Source: Siphonodentalium dalli (Eukaryota; Mollusca; Scaphopoda; Gadilida; Siphonodentaliidae). Taken from it: 64,000 nt of DNA. A model generated the notes under the pieces. It was given only the letters and a program-made list of their open reading frames with translations, did no database searches and had not been told where the DNA came from. Below, in pieces: positions 23,417 to 35,279 of this stretch. The stretch covers positions 132,015,282 through 132,079,281 of the forward strand of contig CP136062.1 in the NCBI GenBank assembly GCA_032622095.1, read 5' to 3'. The translations under genes were made by a program, and so were the position numbers. Within the stretch, counting starts at the first letter, position 1, and every line of letters starts with the position of its first letter.

Positions 23417-23466
23417 ACATCTGCTTTCACACTTTCTTTATGGCAAGAAAGTGTGAAATCAGATGT
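23417..23466. repeat. 50-bp hairpin
   Basis: A 22-nt arm starting ACATCTGCTTTCACAC pairs, with one mismatch, with the inverse arm ending GTGTGAAATCAGATGT around a TATGGC loop. It directly follows the third TTGAGTA cluster (23345-23415) and may mark the end of that element. Confidence 0.7.
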
Positions 23467-23529
23467 TCATCGTATATATCAGTTTGTGTATCGAAGCACA
23501 TGCACTAATTCGGTGTGACAATGCTGTCT

Positions 23530-25165
23530 CCCATGTGTCGCCTCATATCGTATCTGACCATGCACCCAGTAAACATGCCGGTGCTGGTCGGTACCGGCCG
23601 CATTCTGGTTCATACCGACAGCGCCACCTTACAGTCGGGGTCCGTATTAGCCAGGGTCCGTATGAACCGGAGGTCCGCAAAAGCCAGGGTCCGTAAGAGC
23701 CAGGGTCCGTAAGAGCCAGGGTCCGTATCAGCAGCATACCTCTGTGAGCACCGGTCGGTACGGGCAACCCAGTATACCAAATAACATGATGGCAATTTAA
23801 ACCTTTCGTGTATACAGTCGGTATATACCGGCCATATGTAAGCAAGAAGCCGACACAAAATCAACCTCGAGTTATTTCCGTGTAAATCACCACCATACAA
23901 CCACCCCTGGTCAAGTGGCCCTGCTAGTGTGCTATGATGCGGTTGGGTCCTGCTGAATTGCTATGATGATGTTAGGGCAAACTGTTGCTGTTAACAAAAA
24001 GTACCGTTATATTTTTTTAGTTTCCGATAATCTGAGCATAATATTATGCAAGAAAAGCCATTATGCATGCGTATAAACATTAAAAAACATATTTGTTTGC
24101 GATATATTTTTAATACTAAATGTATTATTTGTTGAAAATTGACTATAATCAAGATGGGTTATTCACGTCGTTTTAGAAACACCAGCGCAGGCATTATTAT
24201 ATATATTTTTTAATATGTTTTTTCTTGAATGTTTCATACACACAGCAATAGTTTCATAGCAATTCAGCAGGACCACCAGCATCATATCATATTAGCAGGA
24301 CCACTTGACCAGGGGGTGACAACGTTATTACCATCTGACACACTGTCTGACATATCATTCAACAGTCTTGAAAAGTATATATTTATTCATTTTATAGAAT
24401 GTAACAGTGTGACGGTAGCCTGTACCGGCCGGTGCCGTACCGATACCGGCATGCCATGCTGTCAGTCGGTACCGGTCATTACCGGCAACACAGTACCAAT
24501 ATGATGGAAAATCTTTCGTGCAGGTAGTCGGTACCGGTCATAGGCCTATGTATAGACAAGAAACTGGCAAGCCGACACGAAACTGACACGAAATAAAACG
24601 CATATTATTCAGTGTTAATCATTATGATGTAACATTATTTGACAAAGTTTAACACAATGTCGTTCAACCGTCCTGAATAGTTGACATTTAAGCATTTTCT
24701 GGAATGGAATAATGTAATAGTAAGTCTGTACCGACCGGTGCCGTACCTACGTCGGCATGCTGTGAAGTTTACCCTCAGCCAGTCGATACCGGCCGATACA
24801 GGCAACCCAGTTCCATCCAACATTATTGTAAATCTTTCATGCAGGTAGTCTGTACCGGCCATATGTAGGCAAGATACCGGCAAGCCGACACGAAATAAAA
24901 CGCATGTTATTTTCAGTGAAAATCACCGCGATGTAACGCTATTTGACATATTCTAACACTCTGTTGTCCAAAAATCCATAATATGCATTTATGCATAAAT
25001 TTTCTGGAATGGAATAATGTGATATATATAGTAAGCCTGTACCGACCGGTACCGTACAAATGTTGTTGGCATGCCGTGAAGTTTACCAGCAATCAGTCGG
25101 TGCCGACCAGTACGGACAACCAAGTGATGGCAAATCTCCCATGCAGGTAGTCGGTGCATGCTTAA
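23530..25165. repeat. ~300-bp tandem array rich in CCGGT, four degenerate copies
   Basis: Shared landmarks are CTGTACCGACCGGT.CCGTAC, CGGCATGC, CAGTCGGTACCGG, ATCTTTC.TGCAGGTAGTC and GCCGACACGAAATAAAACGC. The last occurs at about 24580 and 24880, a ~300-bp period. The first copy is split by the MITE at 23902-24318. A sub-block at 23637-23727 repeats CCAGGGTCCGTA about every 18 bp. Open frames here are repeat translations. Confidence 0.75.
23902..24318. mobile_element. CAC-ended MITE, family C, copy 3
   Basis: 417 bp with ends CACCCCTGGTCAAGTGG and inverse CCACTTGACCAGGGGGTG, flanked by ACAAC at 23897-23901 and 24319-24323. It splits one unit of the 300-bp array: the neighbouring units read continuously across the equivalent position, giving an 'empty site' for comparison. 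Confidence 0.8.
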
Positions 25166-25755
25166 ATTGGGATGCTAGTTTCGCGATTTTGGTGTTCCAT
25201 ACAGGGGGCAAGACTCTAACATAATAATGGTTTCGAAACATAGAAAAACATTGTTTCTTTTGATGGTTGTGATTACTAGTGTTGCCTGCTAACACCTAAC
25301 CTGAAAACGACAAATTTGTCCATCAAGTTTTTATAATTTTGGCCAAATTAAAAAAAAAAATTTGGCCAAATAACAAAAAACTTGTCAGTTTAAACAAGTA
25401 TAGTTTGGAATGGTCTATTATTTACATGTATGGATGTTCAGGAAATAAAAGGCAAATCAGACATATATATAATAGAAAGGGATAACAACTCAATCAATGG
25501 TTATTTAGTATAGAAAAGGTTAACTAATAATTTATTTTTAGATAGCATGGTGATATAAAGGGACAGCAATGAGTATTGTGTTAATATTCCATAACAAAAG
25601 TCATTGTCTTTTGTCTATATATATAGTGTTTGTATCCAGGCTGGATTTTAATATTTTTCAGAGGAACAAAGCCGACATAGTGATGTAAAATCAGACTTTT
25701 TTACGTTAACATACATTTTAATATCGCAACGAGGCCTGGGACCTTGAATGCACCC
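25166..25755. other. AT-rich, no gene seen
   Basis: Contains a TTAGTATAGAAAAGGTTAA phrase near 25496-25514, which is one end of the element family described at 25756. A short AAATTTGGCCAAA inverted pair lies at 25339-25370. Confidence 0.4.
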
Positions 25756-26011
25756 TTAACCCTTTCTTTTCTAAATGGATTCGCCCACCCAGTTATAAAA
25801 TTAATGTAACTGTTGGAATGGTCTATTAATCATTTGGACCATTCACTCGTGAAAATGAGCTAACGATATTATGGCGAATTGATAATACAAGTGCAGAAGT
25901 ATTCATATTCTTTGGTGGGAAATGTTCAGATAATAAGTTCAACAAACAACCTACGGTCTGAATATTTAAGGGAACAATTCATCAATGAGCATTCAGTACA
26001 GAACGTGTTAA
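25756..26011. mobile_element. MITE, family D (TTAACCCTTTCT ends), copy 1
   Basis: The left end TTAACCCTTTCTTTTCTAAA and right end TTCAGTACAGAACGTGTTAA are imperfect inverted repeats. An internal landmark, AATGTTCAGATAATAAGTTC, is shared with the copy at 32219. About 256 bp; non-coding. Confidence 0.6.
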
Positions 26012-26800
26012 GTGAGTGCCAAGTGGGGAAGAAGCTATTTTTCAGCAATATGGATTTGGGAATAAGACAAAAAATATTCAAAAGAGGACTGAGATGGAAT
26101 CAGAGCTATAATAAAATACTAATTAGTACCAACGGACAGTCTCAGAAAGTTAGTTTACAAACTGCGTAGCCTGATTTAGTATAAATGTGTAGAACATGAA
26201 TTCCACGAAAAAGCAGCCATGGATACCGATAATGGGTATTTGCATCATAAGCATGTCATCGGGGAATGTTGTTGCTTCTTCTGAATTTCATTATTACTAT
26301 ATATGACATATATCCAATGAATATATTTTGGAATGGTCATTGCCCTCACTATACAATCTCCTAAACACCAGATATTGTGTGACTGGGGATCAATTATGCG
26401 CGCATGCGCAGTCAACGCATATTTTCATATTTTGCCAAATAAGGTCAAATCAACCCAACTATCATTTTCAAGCAGCTCAAGGGTCATTCTAGGTTAATAG
26501 TGAGGCATGTGTGGAAATGTTATTTTTGTCACATTTCCCATATCACAATCTGCCTCAATTACCATAGTATCCCCTTTTTGCACATATATTTTAGTAAAAT
26601 GACGGTTTAACCCCTATATACCAACAACCCGTTTATAAGGTAAAAACAGTCGCATAGCAACCGTTGCCATGGAAAGTATTTTCGTGATTGCCCCCATATC
26701 TGAAAATAATACGTGGCACCTAATATACACATGTGCCAAGTTTTATGCTTTTATGACAATGTCCGCACTTGTTACACAAAAAACTATACCTAAAAAAATC
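26012..26800. other. no gene seen
   Basis: The open frame 25879-26169 overlaps the MITE end and has no family features. The remainder is AT-rich with no recognised element. Confidence 0.4.
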
Positions 26801-26805
26801 GCACG

Positions 26806-27212
26806 GTGATTCCGCCACGAAAATCTTGTGATTCCGTCACGCTCACCATCTGGTAAATATCTACACTGCGTTGTACATTTATACAATAACAATATGTTGT
26901 TTGTCAAGGGAAATCTTAACCCGTTTTGTAAAGAGCCAATTCAAGTATGTTATGTGTAACAATTCACAGAGTTATCTTGATAATGAAGGGTACCCTCGAC
27001 ACAAGGGAACTTTTCGTGTGATTCCGTCACGGCCGAACTTTTGTTTATACCGATGCATTCTTTAAATGAGTATCAACTTCCGTTATGTATTTCGTAATTA
27101 TATCACTTTGCTCCATCATTCTAAAAAATAGTAGGCGAAATAACATTGGTATGAACCACATACGGTCGGGTACAAGTTGAAAAAAAGCTCTGCGATTGGT
27201 GATTCCGTCACG
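26806..27212. repeat. four copies of GTGATTCCGTCACG
   Basis: The 14-mer GTGATTCCGTCACG stands at 26828-26841, 27018-27031 and 27199-27212, with a one-base variant (GTGATTCCGCCACG) at 26806-26819. Each has GTGA...TCAC inverted ends. Spacing is irregular (22, 190 and 181 bp). The function is unknown; it could be a repeated protein-binding site or a transposon subterminal motif. Confidence 0.6.
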
Positions 27213-27282
27213 CTGGAATTCATCAGAACATGTTGGAGACAACATTTCTGCTTAACTTAGGGTATGCATGGATGATGCTATT

Positions 27283-27365
27283 AACGACCTTTATTGAACT
27301 TATCTTCTGAACATTTCCTGAGGGATAACTACTCGTCAATGAGTATTTAGTACAGAAAGGGTTAA
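27283..27365. mobile_element. MITE family D, partial copy
   Basis: It includes an inverted form of the internal landmark (GAACTTATCTTCTGAACATT) and the right end ATTTAGTACAGAAAGGGTTAA. The left half of the family is absent. Confidence 0.5.
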
Positions 27366-27933
27366 AGGGACTTAAAAGGTTAAAAGTCCGCAAAACTACT
27401 ATATATATAATAAACAAGTATACATGTAAAAATAGATAGACTTTGTTCTAATTTCCATTATTAATGACTCCAATGACGAGATGTCACACATTGGAACCAC
27501 TGTTATGTAAACATTACTGTTACCGAGGCGTTACCGACCAAAGTCAAATTATAGATAACAACGTTTAATCAAAATTTGAAAGTCAACATTTCAAAAGGTC
27601 AAAGCATTGAAAACTATTCTGAAAATCATATATAGACTTAAATATTTGAACTTACTATATATACACTATTAGCGATGTTTGTTGAAAAATCACTGTAATA
27701 GTTTGTTTACATAACAATACAATGGTTTCAACCCGCGGAATTCCGTTATTGGAGAACTATCAATAATTAATATAAGTTTATCAATTCCTCGACGCTCAAG
27801 CTTCTTTGCGGTGGTGTTTTCACATACTTTTTTTAATTTTGCACTTTTACCCATGCACTGCTAGTGCCTTTGGTCCCTTTAAAAATCGTAAAATTCATAA
27901 TCCGATATAAATTATATGTCATATTTTATAAAG
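27366..27933. other. no gene seen
   Basis: AT-rich sequence without a recognisable gene or repeat. Confidence 0.4.
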
Positions 27934-28234
27934 TGAGACTTTTTTCTGGCGGGACCATGAATAGCAGAAACAGTGGACAGTACCAACTTTTCTTAAGACA
28001 ACCAACAAATTTTAATGTTCCCCTCATACAAATTATTCACAACCAATCACATGAGAGATTGTCCTTGGCGTTAGCGGGGAAGTGAGACTTTCTGTGGCGG
28101 GACCATGCATATAGCAGAAACAGAGTTGACAGCACTAACTTTTCTTAAGACAACCAACAACTTATAATGTTCCCCTTATACAAATTATTCACCACAAATC
28201 ACATGAGAGATTGTCCTTGGCGTTAGTGGGGAAG
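27934..28234. repeat. ~150-bp tandem duplication
   Basis: Two units (27934-28082, 28083-28234) start TGAGACTTT..CTG.GGCGGGACCATG and end TTGTCCTTGGCGTTAG.GGGGAAG, with scattered substitutions and small indels. The open frame at 27864-28085 crosses the first unit and is not supported as a gene. Confidence 0.8.
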
Positions 28235-29630
28235 CCTCACCGGTACTATACGTCATATGAACGCGCAATCGACTCTGGATGGGAGAGAGACTGCGTCACT
28301 GATGGTTGTCCGCGTACGACGGAGACGTCGTTCTCCCGCGTTATATCAATTTGAGAAGGATGGGCTTTATCGATCGCGCTTCCTAGGCGAATTATCGATT
28401 TTCTAATACATCGGTAAAACCTGCTGTATATGTGTATATACCAGTCGCACACTGATACCAAGCTACATTGTGCTGTCGCAGGCGCACGTGTAATGTTCCA
28501 GAGAGTAACTGATTCTCCAACTCCAATCTAAGTTGTCCTTATATATACATGAATGCTGTCTTGATATTATATGTATACTGATATATGTAATCATTAGAGT
28601 TACAAGCTATAAGCGTTTGGATAGTTTAGGATGAACTCATCCCAATAAAGCTTGGGATTGTCATGCAAGACGGGAAGTCATTTACTAAAAGGGAGATTTT
28701 GTGTTTCGTCTAATCCAATGCAATTCAATGCTCGGAGTTAGCAAATCGAAAACTGTAACGTCATATTCACAAATGTAGTGAATTGAACAGAAATGCATAC
28801 TAACCGCCATTTGCATTCACTGTAATTATCTGCAGTATATTATTGCTTCCATTGCATTATTGTATTGTTGCCAATTTAGAGTGTCAGTGATATCTGAAGA
28901 ACGTATGAAGCCGTCACATGGTTTGTCTTTAAATCACACAAATAATTAAAGGTACGCACCACTTTAAAATGCGAGTTTTCAAAGTCATAATATGCCACGA
29001 ATACGTCATAACACTGCGCACCGAATTTCCGGATGTAATATATGCGAGTTGGCGTATTGGCTCATTCTGATTAAAATACAGACTATTGCCATGAAGTACG
29101 AGAGCTGAGTCACCTTTGTCAATACTTTGGTGAGACCATATGCGGCATTGAGTACACAAATAAATCAGCCGATAAACATGAGCACAAGGAAGGCCTAAAC
29201 TCTGGTAAAGGTGAATAACGTCCATTAGTATAACCGGACAGGCCCTTTTCAAAATTACTTCTTCGTGACAACGCTTTCGTCTATATATATACTACATAAA
29301 ACCGCGCTTGATCGCATGTCCTGTGATGATAAATACAATTATTAATTAATGAACAAAACTAGACATCGATCTTATTTAGATATGACATTTGTGTCCAGAA
29401 TAACATGTTATCGAACAAGGCTAATATCGCCCTTAAACCGAGTAATGTCGAATTGCGACATCTCCAATCCGCGTAATATGGATTTACGACATGCCGAAAA
29501 ACTACTTCATGCACTGATATAAAATAACGTGTAGGTATCCATGTTTGAGACGTCACTCACACGAAAGATGTGTCAGTTACTACGAGGCGATCTAATTAAT
29601 AAATATGATATTACTTGGATGGTTTGATAT
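28235..29630. other. no gene seen
   Basis: Intergenic-type or intronic sequence. If the Galpha-o gene continues leftward, everything below 32876 would be its second intron or beyond. The 107-codon minus frame at 28929-29252 has no family hallmark. Confidence 0.4.
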
Positions 29631-29633
29631 TAA

Positions 29634-29760
29634 GGGGGTAGCAGGAAGACAGCCCGATAGGGCTAGGCTACCCCGACAATACACTGCTTTACTTTATTAT
29701 GTATTACTGCCACTGTATCATTCGTGTGTATATTGTAAATAAACTATCCTATCCTATTAC
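29634..29760 (+). mobile_element. probable LINE 3' end
   Basis: GGGGGTAGCAGGAAGACAGC starts a short block that ends AATAAACTATCCTATCCTAT. A pyrimidine-purine 'boilerplate' 3'UTR followed by a short TATCC repeat is how many CR1/L2-type elements end. No coding part remains. It could instead be the tail of some other retrocopy. Confidence 0.4.
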
Positions 29761-31710
29761 TGGCCTGATATAAGCCTTCGGTATCCTGATATTTTAATTT
29801 CCTCGGGCTGATATCGGGCCTATATATATCAAACAACCCAAGTAATACCCTCTAAATATATCGTTCGATATCAAGCACAAAAACATGAGAACATATATAC
29901 AGTTAAATTCCCATATAATGTTTGCAACTTCAAATTTAGAAAATATGAGTACATGTATGATACATATCAGTGGAATTTCATTCAAAATCAGTCACAAAAT
30001 GAAGCTGATATATTGTCTGTAAACATGAAACTTGATATAATAATAATGAAGTACGACGGATATGTTTTCGAACGAACATCAACATTAGACAACCATCATT
30101 GTTCAGAACATTTAAGGTTATTTCTCAATTAGATAGGTCAATGAATTATTTACTTTCTTTCTTGAATTATGTCATCCATGTAGAGTGTGGAAATAGTCAA
30201 TTTTGTATTCTAAAATGTGCGCATTTTTTCTCAAGCATTTTTTTGTTCTGAACATATGGATTATCTTTTTGTTGGTTCAACATAGATTCCATGCAATGTA
30301 AGAGGCGTGTGTATAAATGGTGCTTGATCTGCATGACCTTTCTCCACATGCACTGACAAAGTGAATAATACTAAAAAACGTTCTTCAAATAAACACCTAA
30401 AAAAGTATGTTCCCCCTAATATTTCATGGTTTTCTCCAAATATACATGTGGGTTCCGTTGATATGAAAATTTGATCTTCTATCTGAATACTAATGCACCA
30501 TGCGAATGCTGGTTATGCGGGTGGTGTTGAGCTTGAATGAGTTCAAATTAATGGGACAAATGACCTCTCTAAAAAAAAAATCATAGTAAGAATATTAGAG
30601 CACACTATAGCACAGAACATATGTGTGTTTATAACCACATACTAATAAAATCAGTGTCAAATGCATGCGAGCCTTACCAAACTTCCCACTTTTGGCCAAT
30701 TGTGAACAAGAGCTACCCCTCTTGAACATTTTACTTTCCCCATACCCATAATGTTCAAACCAATTTGCATTATGAGTAGGTAAACCCTTCCACTGTGTCG
30801 AATAACTAACTATCTTTGTCCGACCGTGCATGATATTTCAATTTCTGAAAGTTTCGGAATGATGTGGGCACTCACTAAGCACATTGACAATTGCAACAAC
30901 AGTGGTTATTGTCCGAATTGTTCAGTTTGAAACTGTGGTTTTTTAAGTTGACATTTCTCCTTATTAATTGGTGCACATTCAATGATAACTACAATTAAAT
31001 GTTCAACGTTAATAGAGTTAGTCGATGGTACCATAAAGGTTATGAAAAATGTAAGTATGTGTAAGGGCAATATGCCCAAAATATTAGGGTGAAACTTACT
31101 TTTTATATATGTGTTTATTTTGTGTGGCTTTAAAGCGAGTTCATACCTCAAACTAAATATACCATAATGTATCGAATTTGTCACATTCTAATGATGAAAT
31201 ATAGGTCGACAAGTACATGATAAAACCAATAGTTATGTACAAATTGTGCGCACTCTTAAAAGAACAGAAGTGACATAAATTCATCAGCAGTCAAGCAACC
31301 CCCTCCGACGCTGATTAAATGCTCACGAAGGGAACCTGCTTCAGTTAGTATAAAACATCGAGCTATTTTGATCAATGAAACGTACTAGATGCAAACAATA
31401 AAATTATTACTAAGTTTGAGGTCTGAACATTATTACTCACTTTAAAGTGACCACGAATGTAATCTTTCATAGATATGTTTAACCAAAATTTTACGACTTT
31501 TTTGGAATGGCAAATAAAGCTATATGTCCAACAGCTGTTCACACTATGTGTATACAGCTGTATATAGAATCCTGACTGGAGCCACCATTAAATAGAGATT
31601 TTCGTGCTGTGCTCAATAGTTGAGCCCATTAATGCTCACGAGGAAGAATTTGAGTATACTACATACACCTTATTCCTTTGATAATTCACGAGTCGCGACA
31701 TTATAAAAAA
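29761..31710. other. no gene seen
   Basis: AT-rich with scattered short open frames. No element boundaries or family motifs were found. Confidence 0.4.
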
Positions 31711-31711
31711 G

Positions 31712-32022
31712 ATGCCCCATTCGATTTGACACCATAAAAGTTTGATAAAACTACTGTAAATTTCCCATATTGGTCATTCATGGAATGGTCAGACAACGAG
31801 TGTCAAATGGCAAATTTACAGTGTTGGGGGTTTTCAAGAATGTTTTATACTCACAATCGGCGTTTTATGTTTATGTGTTCGCGTCGGTTATTTGTGAAGC
31901 TATATATAACTGCACGTGTGGCGTTGATTCAAAGTAATATGCAGTTATGTGCGTTGTGAGTGAGCAATTAATAGGTTTAGATTTTTTTTCTTCACTAATT
32001 TGGTGTCAAATTGGATGGGCAT
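31712..32022. mobile_element. 311-bp inverted-repeat element
   Basis: ATGCCCCATTCGATTTGACA at the left is paired by the inverse TGTCAAATTGGATGGGCAT at the right. Inside them TGTAAATTTCCC and GGCAAATTTACA also pair. Probably a MITE; target duplication not clear. Confidence 0.55.
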
Positions 32023-32218
32023 ATGTGGGTCCCTTTAAATTAGTGAATGTATGGTATTGCAAACAATAATATATTCATAATATATGCAAATGCAGTGCCA
32101 AGCTTCAACTCATCGAAAGCATAAAGCCGTATACTGTATAGATGACGTTGACCAAGCTTAGAGGAGAAATATAAATTAACGCGAAGCGGCACCGGCTGTT
32201 CGATATTTTCTGTTTATA

Positions 32219-32470
32219 TTAACTCTTTCCATACTAAAGCATCACTGACGAGTAGTTATCCCATAATAAATGTTCAGATAATAAGTTCAATAGGTCGTTT
32301 GTTGATTATCTAAACATTTACCTCAATAACATAGGACTCATTCTGTACTTTTATTTATCTGTCGTCTGTTTATATTACATGTATACATCCCTGCAAATCA
32401 TGCAATAATATAAACCATTCAGATGTACACTTTAACTGACTGAGAATCCATTTAGTATAGAAAAGGTTAA
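32219..32470. mobile_element. MITE family D, copy 2
   Basis: 252 bp from TTAACTCTTTCCATACTAAA to its inverse TTTAGTATAGAAAAGGTTAA. Contains AATGTTCAGATAATAAGTTC as in copy 1. It lies ~400 bp beyond Galpha-o exon 2, inside what should be intron 2. Confidence 0.65.
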
Positions 32471-32876
32471 ACAAACGGTAGTTATTATCAAGTAAATTGT
32501 ATGGTGTAGTATATATCAGCACAGAACCGCCATTCATCTAGCAGAGAGCAAAACTCAGATTAACAGCAGCAACATGTATCACTCGAGAGAATATTCGGAT
32601 GTCTTTTGGACATTAAATTTTATCGGCTCTGTTGAAATTTTGTAAAATTTTATTGAAATCATTGAATGTGAGGAGGTTGTCATTCGAGTTTACCTTCAGC
32701 TGTTTAACCTTTCGTGTTTTCACACCTCATTCTGCTCCTTTGAGACGTTGAATGTCCTGCAAAATTGTCACATATCATCACATATACAAGACAACAAATG
32801 GAAGGTATGCCGGGACACGAAATAGCAACTACATATGAAGTGCAAACGAGAAAAAGTTTCTAAAAATATATCTTAC

Positions 32877-32919
32877 TTCATCTGTTTGACGATAGTACTC
32901 TTTCCAGATTCTCCGGCAC
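32877..32919 (-). CDS. GNAO: G-protein alpha-o subunit, exon 2 (P-loop exon, 43 nt)
   Basis: Read on the minus strand, this exon completes the glycine codon split at the end of exon 1 and encodes GAGESGKSTIVKQM plus two bases of the next Lys codon. This is the P-loop (G1 box) that grips the GTP phosphates: Lys46 and Ser47 in the numbering of this protein. The acceptor is TTTATTTCAG at 32920-32929 and the donor GTAAGA at 32871-32876. A 43-nt second exon with these phases is the classic layout of Gi/Go-class alpha genes. The protein is the membrane-bound GTPase that couples neuronal and other receptors to effectors through beta-gamma release. The next exon should begin with the rest of Lys followed by Ile-Ile-His; I did not find it at lower coordinates, so intron 2 may exceed 32 kb. 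Confidence 0.95.
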
Positions 32920-35261
32920 CTGAAATAAATAAAATTTCTGTTGATTTCACATAAAACAAGTGCACCGCGCAGATTATCCCTCGCACAAAAGATAGAGATA
33001 CAACTTCATACGGAAAATGTGTTTTTCAATCTAAGGGCCATAACTTCAGAAGAAATGACTGGACAAAACCTGTTGCTTGTGGATATATTGTTCCATTCAT
33101 GCAGCCTCAGGAGTAACACGACCAATGGTGATTGAGATAAATATTATGCTATAATAGAATACATGTAAGTATGAACACACCATGTTTCACTCTAAAGACC
33201 ATAACTCTGCAAAAAGAAAAGGGCTCTTTCAACAAAAATCAAAATGTTAACAATGTTAGCGGTGTCAGCTTCAGTCGGATGCCGGATCTTAAACTACATT
33301 TATACAGATCAGATCTTGTTAGCGCTGCACGGGTCTAACATTTTAAACAGGTTTACGCTGGTAGCGCATATATACCATTGCAAGGATCTGGTGATATTAT
33401 AGATCCACCGGTTAACCACATTTCAACTAACCCTGAATCATAGTCGTACAAGGACAAATATAAGCCAAATAGCAGTTATGATTTCAGATGTTGTTTAGAG
33501 TTATCATAATTATGATATCAACATATTCATTAGGAGAAAAAAGATCCCCCGACTCCTCCTAACAGAGCAGTCCCCTTTTAAACAAATCTGAGGCTTGTCG
33601 ACTGGAGTTCTGTTATGATTTTGTCAAAAGAAGTGAGTTGAAAAGAGTCAACCATGAGTTTTGTTATCGATTTACTAACTTGGCTGAATTCCCTCCCGTA
33701 AAGAAATCTTCAGGTTTGACAATCAAACACTCGGCATATATTACAGAAGAATGTCAGTTGAAATTTTGGAATGGGATGTGGGACAGTTATGTAGTATCTA
33801 TCAGGTGAAGAGACAAAGCTGTGCAAGGGAGCTTGTGTATACTATATATATAGTTAGGATGTATAACTGATATCGGGAAAATAGTATATATTTGCAAACA
33901 AGCTGTCTTCTTGACAAATTCTACTCGTGCACGTCAAATTAGATTTCAAAACAGCTAAGACTGGTTGAGTTTGGAATGTTGGTGGTTGATCTTTTGTAAT
34001 GCATGGGTAATGAACTTTGTAGTGGACCTTAAAATGTCAATTGGCCATCAATCACAAAATACGTTTTTTGTGTGGTAAAATATCTAGAACATCGGTTCAA
34101 AATCTTCGCCGCATATATTTTGATATTGTCACATCTTTCCATAGTTCCATACCACATACAATGTGCTTTTCTGTTATATTAGCATCGTACTCGAATTTTT
34201 TTTTAATCGCGCCACACTTTGGAAGCTGCAAGCACCCACACACACACAATGTGGCTAAATCTCTCTGCGTGTACACAATACAAATAATGTGAATTAACAT
34301 GAATAAAGTGGCATCCGCATCGGCAATACAATATATATAATGAAACTAGACATTTACTGTACATGAATTGCCAGCATGCACCTGTATAATTAACATCTGG
34401 CACGGCCCCGATAATGGGGCTATAGTATAAAGTCAGCCGCCCTTAATGGAGAGCAATTAGCAATACTAATGTGCAAGAGAAAGATCCAATTATTACACCC
34501 GTCAGCCAAAATACAGACTGTACAGATATATGGGTGGGTATCTATATATATTGAGCATCGGTTTCAAAGCCAAAATTAAACGTCTATACGATAACAGCGC
34601 GTATTTCCAACATACCGGTAGTCCAATATGCATAGAGAAACACGAGACAACAATGAATTCGAGGTATACTGCAGAGCCCGTGCAAACTCGAATATCCAAG
34701 CTTAATTGTCAATTTGAAAAATACAGTCCTGAACACATATTGGGTATGGAATCAAGTTACGGAAATAATAATACTAATTTATGAAAATTTTATCGAAAAT
34801 TTATAATATATGGCCTATACAGGTATGTGTTGCATGCAGACTTAATGCATACACTGGTAAATTTTGGTGCAAACGTGCAGTTGCCATATACTTGATGACA
34901 TGTTATTTGTGGAGTGCCATAATCGACAACCCACGAGAGCAATTTCAAAATAGAGGACACTCTTTTCGGAATTGAACATTTTATGTCGGCGTGGCGATGA
35001 TGATGATCCACCGAGCACTGAGCATCTTTATATATGTCATACCAAGATGATCACAAGCGCACAACTTCCGTGCATAAATATCTGGCAGTCTCTGAGACAA
35101 TAACATCAAATCCATGAGTGATCTATTGTGACGCTGGGAGAGCTTGGTCATAGTCGCGTGGCAAGCTCCTCTGACATCAAAACCCTCTCATGAATATCGA
35201 ATGTATTGATCATTTCCGTATGACACCCACTACGTTACCAAATATATAGGATACCCCCACG

Positions 35262-35279
35262 CCCCCCCCCCCCCCCCCC
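35262..35279. repeat. poly-C run
   Basis: 18 consecutive C in the Galpha-o first intron, preceded by an interrupted C tract. Run length may be unreliable in the assembly. Confidence 0.9.

Noticed and set aside
23543..23900. two ~100-codon minus-strand frames with SYGPWLLRT repeats
   Set aside because: They translate the CCAGGGTCCGTA tandem block within the 300-bp array.
1..32870. later exons of Galpha-o
   Set aside because: I looked on the minus strand for the exon 3 start (Lys-Ile-Ile-His), VVYSNT and VGGQRSERKKW coding and did not find them by eye; a translated search would settle it.
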